A DNA stretch of 64,000 bases, taken from Proteles cristata cristata (Eukaryota > Chordata > Mammalia > Carnivora > Hyaenidae). Positions 25,128 to 36,800 of this stretch are shown piece by piece. The notes under the pieces are model-generated. The model was not told where the DNA came from and ran no database searches. It saw only the letters and a list, made by a program, of their open reading frames with translations. The stretch covers positions 124,001 to 188,000 of the forward strand of contig JAESUZ010001065.1 of the NCBI GenBank assembly GCA_017311185.1, in the 5' to 3' direction. The stretch's first letter is position 1. Each line of letters opens with the position of its first letter. Position numbers and translations under genes: made by a program.

Positions 25128-25741
25128 CGCACCCACAAGCTCCGCGCTCCTGGGGATTTGCCAGTATCAGGAAGAAGCAGCTTCCTTTCCCAAGAGCCGT
25201 GAGCGGGGAGAGAAAGGAAGCCCATAAGCTGCGGGGTTGCCGAGGGCCGGGCAGGACGCAGCTCAAGTCTGCGGAACGTGCAGACAGAGCGCCCCCCGAA
25301 TCTGAGGGCAAGGCTCTGCCGGGGGGGTTCAGGGCCCCGGGCCACACGGGGGACACACGCATCCTTCCAGGCAGCCGGCAGGTGGGGGCCAGACAGCCCA
25401 GCAGGGAGGCCAGCGCGGAGGCAGGGCCGAGGCCGGGGGCCGGGGGAGCGGAGATTCCCTGGGGGACGCCCCCCAGCACCGGCGACTCGGGGTGGCCCTG
25501 GGCAAGTCCCTGCTGCCGGGGAATCTGCCATTTCCTCCCCGGAAATTCCTGCCGAGTGGGACCTTCTCCCATGACGGGTTGTGAGGGCAGGGAGAGAGCG
25601 AGAAGCAATGTCCCCTGCTGGGAGACGAGACGTGACAGCACTGACGTCCTTGCTCAGGGCCACCTCCCAAGTCCTTGACTCCTGACAGCGGAGGGAGCTC
25701 CCTAGCAGGGAGGGTCCAGAGAACACGCAGGGGAGGGTGTG

Positions 25742-26782
25742 CCACTGAGGGGTGAGGGGTGCAGGTGACGGGGTGCAGGTGAGGAGGTGAGGGAGTGCGG
25801 GTGAGGGGGTACAGGTGAGGGTGAGGCTGGGTGAGGGGTGCAGGTGACAGGGTGCAGGTGAGAGGAGGTGAGGGGTGTGGGTGAGGGTGAGGGGGTGCAG
25901 GTGAAGGGGTGAGGGGTGCAGGTAAGGGTGAGGGTGCACGTGAGGAGGTGTGGGAGGGGGTGTGGGTGAGGGTGCAGGTGAGGAGGTGAAGGGATGCGCG
26001 AGGAGGTGGGGTGAGGGGGTGAGGTGAGGGGTGAGGGGGTGAGGGTGGTGAGGAGTGAAGGGTGCAGGTGAGGAGTATGGGTGAGGAGGTGCAGTGAGAG
26101 GTGAGGTGTAGGTGAGGAGGTGAAGAGGTGCAGGCGAGAGGTGTAGGTGAGGAGGTGCAGGTGAGGAGGTGAGGGGGGTGTGAGAGGAGGGAGGCAGGTG
26201 AGGAGGGTGTGGGTGAGGGGTGCAGGTGAGGAGGTGAGGAGGTGAGGTGCAGGTGAGGTGTGGGTGAGGGGTGCAGGTGAGGGTGGGTGAGAGGTGAGGG
26301 GGTGCGGGTGAGGAGGTGTGAGTGAGGGAGGACTGGGTGAGGGGGTGCGGGTGAGGGGGTACAGGTGAGGGGGTGCAGGTGAGGAGGTGAGGGTGCGGGT
26401 GAGGGTTACAGGTGAGGGTACAGGTGAGGAGGTGAGGGGGTGCGGGTGAGGGGTGCAGGTGAGGAGGTGGGGGGTGGGTGAGGAGGTGAGGGGGCAGGTG
26501 AGGGTGGGGGGTGCGGGTGAGGAGGGTGCAGGTGAGGTGAGGGAGGGAGGAGGTGAGGGGTGCAGGTGAGGGAGGTGAGAGATGCAGGTGAGGAGGTGAG
26601 GGGGTGCGGGGTGAGGGGGCAGGTGAGGGGGTGCGGGTGAGGGGGTGCAGGTGAGGAGGTGAGGGGGTGCGGGTGAGGAGGTGAGGGGGTGCAGGTGAGG
26701 AGGTGTGAGTGAGGAGGGACGGGTGAGGGGGTGCGGGTGAGGGACACAGGTGAGGGCACAGGTAAGATGAAGCACAGGTGAG
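25742..26782 (+). repeat. GTGAG-type minisatellite (GGGGTGCAGGTGAGGAGGTGA family)
   Basis: About 1,040 bases of imperfect units made from GGTGAGG, GGGGTGCAGGTGAGG and GGGGTGCGGGTGAGG. Strong purine bias on the plus strand. Minus-strand frames of several hundred Pro/His/Ser/Thr codons are by-products. It begins about 900 bases past the UMODL1 stop. Confidence 0.95.
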
Positions 26783-26799
26783 GGGCAGTCCCCAGGACA

Positions 26800-27686
26800 C
26801 CTTAGTGTAGCCCCAGGGCCAGAGCCCATCTCAGGCCACGGTCGCCTCTGCAGCCACATGGAGTCTGACAGTGTTTGGAGGCGGGAACGGCGGGCAGCTG
26901 CCGAGCGTGGCCTGTGATCTTTTCTTTTCTTTTTAACCTCGAAGCCTTTACGGGCCTGACAGTCCGGGCGCTGCCCCCGCAGCTCGGCGCTACGGACACC
27001 GCGCTCAGCAGAAGCATGTCTGTGCTGAGCCGAGTTCGGGCCCAGAGGGAAGTCCCCGCACCCTGTGACCGTGGCAGCTCAGAGGCGCGACTTCACGCTC
27101 GGGGGTGCAGGTCCTCGACGTCAGGGAGAGGACAGAGATGCGCGCCCATCACACCGCCCCGGACCCGAGGCACAGTTCGTGCTCAGGGCACGGCGACGGG
27201 GACACGGGACAGAGTAGTCACGGATTTACTCAGCATCAGTGCCCGACGCGGTCGGGGTCTGCGCTTCCTCACCTGGTTCCTACCCTTCGTGCAGACGGTC
27301 CCCCCTCACACAGCCCTGCTACGAGGAGGAAAAATGAAGAAACCAAGGCACCGGCGGCCCGGGGCCTCACCTGGGGCCACCAGGAGTGGGGGGCACAGGG
27401 CTGGCATCAGAGGGTCACCCGGGCGGGCTCTCGATCCGCCGCGCCTCCCCGGGGCTCCGCGAGGCCTGCACTTGACCAAGTCGACAGAACCTGACCTTGA
27501 ACAATGATGGTCCTTTTCCCCTCCCGCTGTGTTCTGTGGCTTCCGCTGAGGGCATGGGACGTGCCACCCACCACGCACCGCGCCCCAGAGCCCCCCGCAC
27601 ACGCCGTGTGGGCTCCCCGGAGGCGGGGGCAGGACACGGGCGAGGGAGGCGAGCGGGCTCACCCACCTCGGGCCCGCCGGGAGCGC
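26800..27686. other. UMODL1 3' flank / probable 3' UTR
   Basis: GC-rich DNA between the UMODL1 stop and the minisatellite. Part must be UMODL1 3' UTR; its end is not marked by a canonical poly(A) signal. Confidence 0.45.
27225..27230 (-). promoter_or_regulatory. Candidate variant poly(A) signal (AGTAAA) for UMODL1
   Basis: I found no AATAAA or ATTAAA on the minus strand within about 1 kb after the UMODL1 stop. AGTAAA, a known weaker variant, lies about 457 bases downstream of the stop. It is a candidate only; the real 3' end could lie elsewhere. Confidence 0.25.
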
Positions 27687-27868
27687 CTACTCATAGAACA
27701 CCTGGTAGCTGAGGTCGTCCGGCCCGGCCCTGAAGCTGTACTTGCCAGACGCCCTCTGGTAGTGCGCGAGGGCGAGGGCGGCCGCCCCGGCCACCACCGC
27801 AAAGACGGCCACCACGACGAGGACCGGGTAAGCGGCTCCCGGGCCCGGCTCCGCACCTGGATGCTCAC
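27687..27868 (-). CDS. UMODL1: UMODL1 exon 15: transmembrane helix, cytosolic tail and stop
   Basis: A 182-nt coding part of the last exon. After a short juxtamembrane piece ([15 protein letters not shown]) comes a hydrophobic helix [20 protein letters not shown], then a basic-start tail (HYQRASGKY...) of about 25 residues ending YQVFYE and TAG at 27687-27689. Unlike GPI-anchored uromodulin, this is a type I transmembrane anchor. Acceptor TCCCCGCAG|GT. The YQVFYE terminus agrees with the family as I remember it. Confidence 0.93.
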
Positions 27869-30800
27869 CTGCGGGGAACGAGACGGATACGGCTGTGAGG
27901 TCCGCCCGGGCCGGGAGGGACGCTCTCCGGGGCCCGTGTACCGCCTGTGGCCCCAGTGCTACGAGCTCGTGAGGGCGGAACGGAGGTGGAGCGCGCTGTC
28001 CACGGCGCCCGCGGCCTGGTGACGTTATGGTCTGGGTTGGACTGACCCGGAGCACCGCGGTACGAGGCTCCGCACGGGTCCGTGTGCGCGCGGGTTCCCA
28101 ACGGGGACGGAGCAGGTGTCCCAAGCCTGAGGGAGCAGCGCCTCCCCGGGACGGCTCAGCCCGCCCGGCGTTCCGGGCAACCCCGAGCCCCAGGGGAGGC
28201 TGAGAGCCGGGCTGGCGCTGCGCGTGGGGACAGGACTGGGCGCTGCAGGGGCGTGGGCTTCCCCAGACCCGAGGAACATAAAGCCACAGGGAAGCGCAGA
28301 CCCAAAATAGCTGGAAACAGGGACTCGAATGCTCATAGGGACACCCGTGTTCACAGCAGCGCTGCTCACAACAGCCCACGCGTAGAAACAGCCCCAACGT
28401 TCATCAGAGGATGACTGGACAGGGGCGCCTGGCGGCTCAGTCGGTTGAGCGTCTGACTCCGGCTCAGGTCATGATCTCACGGTTCGTGGGTTCGAGCCCC
28501 GCGTCGGGCTCTGTGCTGACAGCTCAGAGCCTGGAGCTGCTTCGGATTCTGTGTCTCCCCCCTCTCTCTGCCCCTCCCCTGCTTTCGCTCTGTCTCTCTT
28601 TCTCTCAAAAATAAATTTTTTAAAAAAAGGATGAGCAGACAAACAAAATGTGGTCCATCCACACAACGGAATATTGTCTGGCTACAGAAAGGAACAAAGT
28701 CCCAGTGCGTGCTGCAGCATGGAGGAAGCTCAAAACATCAGCCTAGCGGAAGAGGAGGCTCACAAGGGACCGTGCACAGTATGAAGCTGTCCAGAGAACT
28801 ATCCAGAAGGGGCAAAACCAGAGGCAGAGTGCAGACTGGTGTCAGGTTCTAAGGGAAGGGGAGGGGGTGGGGACTCCTAATCGGTTTAGAAGAAAACCAG
28901 AGAAAGAGGGCAGCCCCCACCCCCCGGGGAGAGACTGCAGTGACAGTGGGTGGGACCCACATGCCAGGCACACCCCGTCCCATCCCTCTGCATTGGGGTG
29001 TCCACCTGGGTGACAAGGGCACCCGAGATCCTGTCTCCTGCACAGCTGCCGACATAGGTGCTACTCTGGGTCCCCAGGGCGTAGCACAGGTGTGCAGGGT
29101 CAGCAGAGTGGACCAACGGTGGCATTGGGGACCCCCTCCTGGCTGCCTGGGGCAGAGGCAATCCTCTCCTGCAGGGGGAGGAGCGTGCTGGCCGACGACC
29201 CTGGGGACGCGGGCTGGAGCGGCTGTAACCTCCGAAGGCACCCAGACACTGGACAGCCAACTTCCCCAACAGCGGCAGGGCTGGTCCCTAGATCCAGCCT
29301 CCGCGGGCGCCATAGCGGGTGCACCGAGCCTCCCATCCTCAGTGCGGGGCCGTGATGCGAGCATGCGCAGGGGGGACGGAAGAGATAGACCCCACTCCAC
29401 AGGGAGCCCAGGGCAGACCCCGGATGCAGCCTCAGAGACCAATGAGCCTGTCTGCTTGTGTCTGTTTCCCCCCAGTTTCTGTTACCAGCAGCCAAGCGCT
29501 CCGACCCGACCCACCGACCCAGAGCCTCTCTAGGTGGGGTCCACAGGCCAGCACGGTCCGCCGGCTACTGTGGCCTCGCAGTGGTTACCAGTCCCCACAA
29601 AATGGGGAGCGAGCGCACGTTGTAACATGACCCTCGCCATCGCGGGGGTGTCTGCCTGCCCAGAAGAGACCGGTCATGTGGCGTGAGCTCAAGCAGGTCC
29701 CGCGGTTGGACCACCTGTCAAAATTTTAGTAAAACACTGGTCCTTCAGCAGGATAGCTTGAGCAGGAGGGTTGCCATGGTCACTGGGGGTGACCCACACA
29801 AACAGTCATTCTGCAAAGACACTAAATTATCAGTGCTTTGGTGACGGGGACACAGCCCCTGCTGTGGGAAAGTGATGGAGAACCTCTAAACCCCCCGGCT
29901 CCCCGCTGCCGAGCAGCCTCCATGATGATTCCCGACCCTTCCTTCTGGGACATCTGAGCATCCGGCAGACATCACCTAAACTTTCTTTCTTTGTACAAGG
30001 AAGCTCTAGCAAGCAAGAAATAATGAGGGATCTAGCAAAGCAAACGGCCATGGAAGAGTTCCCAGAAGGAAATTAGAACATCGTGATGCTAGCGTAAGAT
30101 TTGTTGGCAGCAACGTTCAAGAACGACACCCAGGGATTCTTCCTCAATATCACCAGTACACAGTGCACTGTGTGTCCTCCGCAGATGTATGTTGAGGTCC
30201 TGACCCCACTACCCCCGAACGTGATGGTCATTGCAGACGTCATCAGTGAGGTTCAGATGCGGTCACACTGAAGCAGGAGAGGCCCCTGATCCAATATGAC
30301 CCGTGTCCTTATAGGATGGCCGCATGACACAGAGGTACCAGGGGACCCGTAAGGACCCACATGAGGACAGAGGCAGAGATCCGGTGACGAGATCCTGCCA
30401 GCTCAGGAGAGCCAGAGCAGCAAATGCTGGAAGCTGGGAGAACCTGGGATAGATTCTCCCCCACTGACCTGGCGGGACCCAGACCTGTTGACACTTTGAT
30501 CTTGAATTTCTGGCCTCCCGAACCACAAGGTGTGCGGTCTGTGGCACTTAGTGTCCTGTGACACCAGCCCTGGAAAACTAACACGGGGGGTGGAGTGTGG
30601 GTGCACAGTCAGGGGACAGAGTGTGGGCACAGGGTGGGAGGCGGCAATCCTGAAAAGATTTGTCTGCCAGTCTATCCCACCCCTCAGTCCCCAACAATAT
30701 TTTTGTTCATATACCCAGTTAACATGTAATGTTTCCACCAACTGGGAGATTCCGTGTTTCTAAATGACTTTTCTACACGTCTGTATGGGATGGTTATGGA

Positions 30801-33800
30801 GCACGCAAGAGCTAATCATACAATGAGGAAGAATGATGAACTGAAGGGATAATTATAATCCTTGTTTTTGAGGCTGACAATTTACACCCTCATTATAGCT
30901 GGTGTTCTCTGCAATGGTTACAGATGATAACTAGCACTTCCCTAGTAATTTCTACAGACAACGCATTATATGAAGTAGAAGTTAGTACTGTTCCCATTTT
31001 ATAGATGAGGGAAATGAGCCACAATGTAGTATACCCACGTTGCAGAGACAAAGGAGAGTGCTGGGCATATAGTAGGGATGAATGACTGTCCCAAAGGTGG
31101 GTGGATAGATGAATGATGGATGGGTAGACGGATGGATGATGGGTGGATGGATGGTGGGTAGATGGGTGAGTGGATGAATGTGTGGGTAGATGGATAGTTA
31201 AATGAATGAATATATGGATGGATGGATGGTTGGATGGATAGATAGATGGACTGACAAGTGGATGGATGAGTGGATGGATGGGTGGATGGATGATGGGTGG
31301 ATGGATGGGTGAGTGGATGAATATGTGGGTAGATGGATAGATAAATGGAGGGATGGTTGGGTGGATGGATGGAAGAATGATGGATGGATAGATAGGTAAA
31401 TAGAGATGGAAGAAGGAACATTGGATGGATGGGTGGATAGGATGCAAAAGACTCAGGAATGTTCCCAAAACCACACAACTAGAAGCATGAGAGTCCATAT
31501 TCAAACCCAGGTCTCCTAACTCCAAGCCCAGTGCTTTTTCCACTCCAGTAAGTTTGACATTATCTATAATATCTATGAATAAATACAAGTTCCATTTCTA
31601 TAAATGAGAATGCAATTCACATGTATCGTCTTTCCTATTAGGGCCCCTGGTCAACCACTTCTCCTCAGCAGTTTACGAAAAGGAAGAGGGTAGGAGAAGC
31701 TTGTGGCCCCAGGACGGGCCCTGCGGCGACTGATGCCGACACCGAGCCTGGAGCCCGGTCCAGAAGCGCCGAGTTAGTCGGCCTGGGGCACGTCCCCAAA
31801 CCTGGGGTCTTACAAATTTCACAAATACCTTGGATGAGAACCAAGAGGTGGGGATCCCTGGGCCTTGAGTTGCTCCCTCATCTTCCTCCCCAAGCCCTGG
31901 TCAGCATTCGGACCCCGGCTCACACCCCACATCCAAAACCCGGAAGTTCTTGTGCAGGAACATATGGAAAGGCAAGGGAGGTGGGCATCAAAGTAGGAAG
32001 AAAAATAACAAAAAAGGAAAATCGACTAGGATTACAGTTAGCCACAAAAGGGAGAGAAAGTCCAATAGCAGTGACAGAGAACATGGAAGTTTCTTTCTTT
32101 CTGGCACAAAACTTAGAGGTCTGAGGCCTGGCTCCCTTGTCCTAAGGTGTCCTTGGAAATGGGGCTCCTTCCAGCTCCTGTCCCCAGAGCCCTCCCCTTG
32201 GGTCTGAGAAGGAAGATGACAAAGAAAGGGGGAAACAATGGGCACGAACCCCTTGGGAGCTGTCACTTGACCTCCATTTGCACCCCATTGGCCAGAACTT
32301 ACTCAAAGGACTTAGCAGTTGGCTGGGAATTACAGTTTTCACTCGCAGCAGCCAGCCACCCGCTAGCTAAAAACGGGGTGGGGGTTCTCTTACTATGAGG
32401 GAGAGAACAGGTATTAGGGGACAGCTAGCCATTTCTGTCTTCACACTGAAAGCATCCCATGTCCCCCAGCCAAGTTTTTTGAAAAAAAAAAAAACAATGA
32501 AACCAATCTCAAAGGAAATAAAATGTTTTCTTGGAAAAGTGATAGCAGCCTTTGAGATGACATGGAATGTAACTGGTGGAAGTTTTATTCTAAGAGAGAA
32601 AGCAATGCCTTTTTTTTTTTTTTTTTTTTTGGCATCTTCCAATTTAGCCAAGCCCTGCTGCCTGCGACCCATCCGGTGTGTTTATTTGGCATCAGGAAAC
32701 TTTACAGCTTTCGTGTTACACGGCTCAAAACACCGCTCTATCTAAGCGTGTACTGACTTCCCGAAGCCCAAGCCTTTCCTTCTGCAGCGTGCGTATGACA
32801 ACGGCCCCTCCCTCCCGGCCACGCTCTGCAAGTGACAGACTCAACGCCACCCGGGAAGTCAGCTCCCAGCGAATGGCAGCTGGTACGTCCGCTATTCTGA
32901 GTCCGCGGAACATCCCGGGTGCCGTGGTTCCCGGGAGCACCGCTGTGGCTCACATGCTGGTGCAACGGGACTCATGTCTGTCAAAACCAAGTCACCAACT
33001 AACCTTCAGACCGGATGAGGGGTCCCCAGGACATCTGGTGCGTCTCGGCTGCTTCACTGCTTCTCAGGGACCGGATGTCATTGCAATTCTGTTGTTTCAG
33101 AAGTAAAGAAACTTCGGGTCAGCTGAGCAGAACTAATGAGTTTTGAGACATGTCCTGATTGCCCGGGTGATACTCTGATCCGTATATTTCATCTGGCCGG
33201 AGACGCCAAGTCGCAGGTGGGTGAGTGCGGACAGGGAGGGGACTGGGGGCCTGGACCGCCTGGACCACGGTGCGACCAGAGGAGTCGAGGTTCAAGAGGA
33301 CAGCCTGCTGCACTGTCTCCGAGCCCTGGCCCCTCGGCCCCTCAGGCGCTCTGCTGGCTCTGAGTCACCTTGGCCTTCTCTGTGGCCATCGTCGGCTGCA
33401 GCTGCTTGCTCCTTTTAATGCCTGTGCCTTACAGAAAGTTTCAGGGACACGGTGGAACCTTCCTAGAACACACCTGCTGTGGGCTGCTTTCGGCCCCTCT
33501 AAAAGATGCTGGCGGCCTAGCCCCTGGCGCCTGTGCACGTGACCTTAGTTGGAAACAGGGTCTTTGCAGACGAAGATAAGGTGAGGTCCTTGGGTGGGTA
33601 CCTAGTCCAACACGCCTGTGTCCTTATGAAAGGGGACGTTGGACGCAGACACAGACAGGCACAGAGGGAAGATGTGAACACACAGGGAGAAGCAGGCGTG
33701 CATGCCAAGGGGAGAGCCTGCAATGACTCTCTGCCACGACCTCGGGGGAGCCGGCCCTGCCCGCTCGCTGATCTTGGACTCCCCACCTCCAGGCTGTGAG

Positions 33801-36800
33801 AGAATGCGTTCCCGATGCCTCAGCCACAGCTGCAGCCACGGCACAGCCGTCAGCGCCTCTCCCAGGAGGCTGGGAAAGGAAAGTGTGAAGCCATGGTATC
33901 AAGCATCTGAGAACCGGCAGCTCCTTACAGAGGTGGTTGGGGCTATTAATACTCTTAGTATTTCGGAGGGGCTCTTGGAGCCTGGTGCAGGGTCATGCAC
34001 CCCCCTAGGTGGCAGTCATCCGGGGTCTGTGTCTCTTTCAACCCTTTTTTTCTGGAAGACCCACTGTGTGAGGAAAAGTGACATCAACAAAATCAGCATT
34101 CCTTGGGTCTCCTCTCCCACGCGTGTCCTGTGGATGCTCGGAGGCTGGTCACTCGGGGGAGGGGGGGTGTAGGGGTTCTGTGAGCAGCGCAGAAACAAGC
34201 CCACTCCCCAGACACGAGGCAAACACACAGCCCTCGGACCCAAGGCCAGCAGAGCTCTCTACACTGTCCTGGGTGCAGACGGCACGTGACAGTCGGTTCT
34301 AATCCTGTCTCTGGTGGGAACAAGAACTCTCAAAACTCAGGACTGCGAAGCATATTCACATTCAAAAGTCTACGGAAATGAGAGTGTGAAGTTATTCAGG
34401 ATCCCAAGTTCGTGCACATGAAAATTAAAAAAAGACCCTCTTATTAAATATCACAGTGCCTGGGATTCAGTAGTGTTCTCTCAATGCTACTAAAAATAAT
34501 ATGGAATTAAAGTTTTTACATCTGAATATGCATTAAGGCACCTGGAGGAGAAGCACCCTAGCATCATGGCCGGGAATGGGGTGGGGTGGGGTGGGGATGG
34601 GGTGGGATGGGGTGGGGTGGGCTGGGATGGGGTGAGCTGCCTGCCATTCATGCCTCATTTTACACTTGTGTGGAGTCTGCTCCTAGAGGTCAGGCCCCAG
34701 AGCTGCCCAAGGCCTGGGATTCAGATTACAGAGTGGCCCTCCTCAAGAGTGATCAGGGGCGCGAGTCAGACACAAGGTTAGAGAAGTAAAACACCTACTA
34801 TTTTGCATGTGGTTCCTGGGGAGTCCATGCAAATACGAAGCCGGCAGTGCAGGTAAACAATGGAGTTGTTGATGAAAGAGAAGATTTTCAGCTTAAATTG
34901 GGCCTTGCTGGAATCCCCATTCTCGATCACGTTCGTGTGCGTGTTGGGGATGGGGCAGCTGGGAAGGAAGGAACCGGGGCTCATTAGTTACGAGCCAGCC
35001 TCCCTTCCGGGTCCCAGATGGGCTTCCGGCAGCACCCCTGGCCACACACACCGTGTCCACACATCGCCCATGGCAGGGTGGACCGTCGCCCTCCCGTCCC
35101 CCAGGGACAGGCTCCTATATCCCTGCGTGTCTGGGAGCCAGGCTGCATCCGACACCTGCCTGTTGTTGATGAAACCGAACGTGACCGGGTCCCTCGCGTT
35201 GCTGGATGGCGTCGCCCAGCACTCGGTCAGGACCACCTTGAGGTTGCTTTTCTGCTCACAGAGCCCCACTTCGATCTTGACGTCATCACTGGCAGACACA
35301 CTGTAATTTTGCGGTATAGGGGAGTCCCCAATAAACAACTGCATTTCGGTGACAAAATTGCCAGCGCCATGGAGGTCCTCGATGATGGCGTAGACCCTGT
35401 AAGAGCGACCCCACAAGACACCTGTAAGGTGTGCTTCTGTGACCCCACCGCTTCCCTATGCTCCCCAAACACCAACTCCAAAGAAGTATGGAAATAAAGG
35501 AAGACCACCCAGAGGAGAACAGGCAAGGGGAGACTATCGATTCTAAGCTGCCTGACGCGGTGTGTCACCCCCTGACTTGAGTTTGGAGGAGACTCAAGGA
35601 CAGACAGAGGAGGGGCATCCTCAGAAGGGGAAAGGGAGGCCCCAGGCAGCCCGGTGGAGGCACGTGATGCGGCAGCCGTGGGCGGGCTCACTAGGACCCG
35701 GCGCCCTATGGGATTGGCTAGGGTGCATATCTGGCTTTTTTTGGTTGGTCCTTAGCTGGAAATGAGGACAAATCTTAGGGGAGCTGGGAGTCACAAACCA
35801 AGACCTGGCCACTGCCCGTTTCTATGTTCAGTCTCACCAAAGGGTCCTCACGTGATTAAAACCCTAAGAAACCCAAAGTGAAGGTGCTAGAGAGGACAGT
35901 GAACTGGGGGAGGGGGGAGAGATGCCTCCACTCACCCCCACTCTGGGGTGTAGCCCGACGATGTCAGGAGGTCATTCTGGAAGGCACAGTGGATGGGGCT
36001 CAGGATCTTCAGGTGGTGGATGATGCCCTCAGGGGACAGGTCGTTCCTTAGCGTGGTCCTCACCACCGTATTCGTCACGTTCTGAACACAGACAGGCTGT
36101 CAGTACACTCCTGGCCCCCAGCGGGCCCCCAACATGGCTGAGGACTGTGGCTCTGGGGTGCTGGGGGAGGGGTGGCTCTCCTCTAAAGCTTGTGCCCAAC
36201 ACAAGAAAACCCGACAATCTTTTCCTAACATCGAATGTCAAAGAGAGCATGACATCCTGACCCCTGGTTTAGCCTGTGTTCCACGCCCATTTTCCTCACT
36301 GGAAGAGAACCAGAGACAAGCCGGGTCAGCCGATACCCCAATAATCGATCGGATTCCTCCCCCAAATTACTCCCCAAGTGCATTCCTGAAAATAACACCA
36401 CAAGGTGCTCCCTAAAGAAATGGAGCCAAAATAAGTTGGTTAAAGTCTGCACAAGACCACCAGCATTCTCTCTGGGTGCCATCGTCTGGAGGGGAGGGGA
36501 TGACAAGGAGCCCAGGGGCCAGAGGGCAGCCTCCAGACAGTGAACATCATTGTGGCGGGGACCCCAGGAGTGTGAGCAGGCTCTCCACCTGACCCCCAGG
36601 GAAAATGCTGAGCCCGGTTCACACACAGGAAGGGAAGCCCATAGACAAAGCCTGGCGTGAAGACTAGTTGCTCGTGGTGCAGAAGTTTAGCAGGACAGAC
36701 CTCCATACAGCAGCGCACCAGGGCATGAAGATGTGCCTTCCCTGGTGCATGAGAGTTCCAGAATTTCTCCAGGGCCTGAACCAGAGCCGGAGAATCCGAG

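Larger units (their letters stand above)
27869..33003 (-). other. UMODL1 intron 14 (5.1 kb)
   Basis: Between exons 14 and 15, GTTAGT...CCCGCAG. Holds an L1 split by a SINE, a MaLR LTR remnant, a MIR/(GGAT)n mosaic and a poly(T) run at 32,610-32,630. No other exon recognised. Confidence 0.8.
33089..34798 (-). other. UMODL1 intron 13 (1.7 kb)
   Basis: GTAGGT...AACAACAG. Contains an MLT1-like LTR (33,500-33,900) and a GGGGTGGGAT repeat at 34,574. Confidence 0.8.

Noticed and set aside
25112..26800. 562-codon minus-strand open frame rich in Pro, His, Ser and Thr
   Set aside because: It is the translation of the GTGAG minisatellite, where stops are absent by composition. No domain, and other frames are open too.
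1..27000. ABCG1 coding exons
   Set aside because: Expected downstream of UMODL1 from synteny, but no ABC-transporter motif such as a Walker A or signature sequence was recognised.
22960..31435. CRISPR-like arrays in the GGAT repeats
   Set aside because: No alternating repeat-spacer structure; these are tetranucleotide repeats in a mammalian genome.
35152..35160. GT donor at CAG|GTGTCG as the end of exon 12
   Set aside because: It would add R-Q and leave phase 0, which puts exon 13 out of frame; the GC donor gives N-N-S-C-P.
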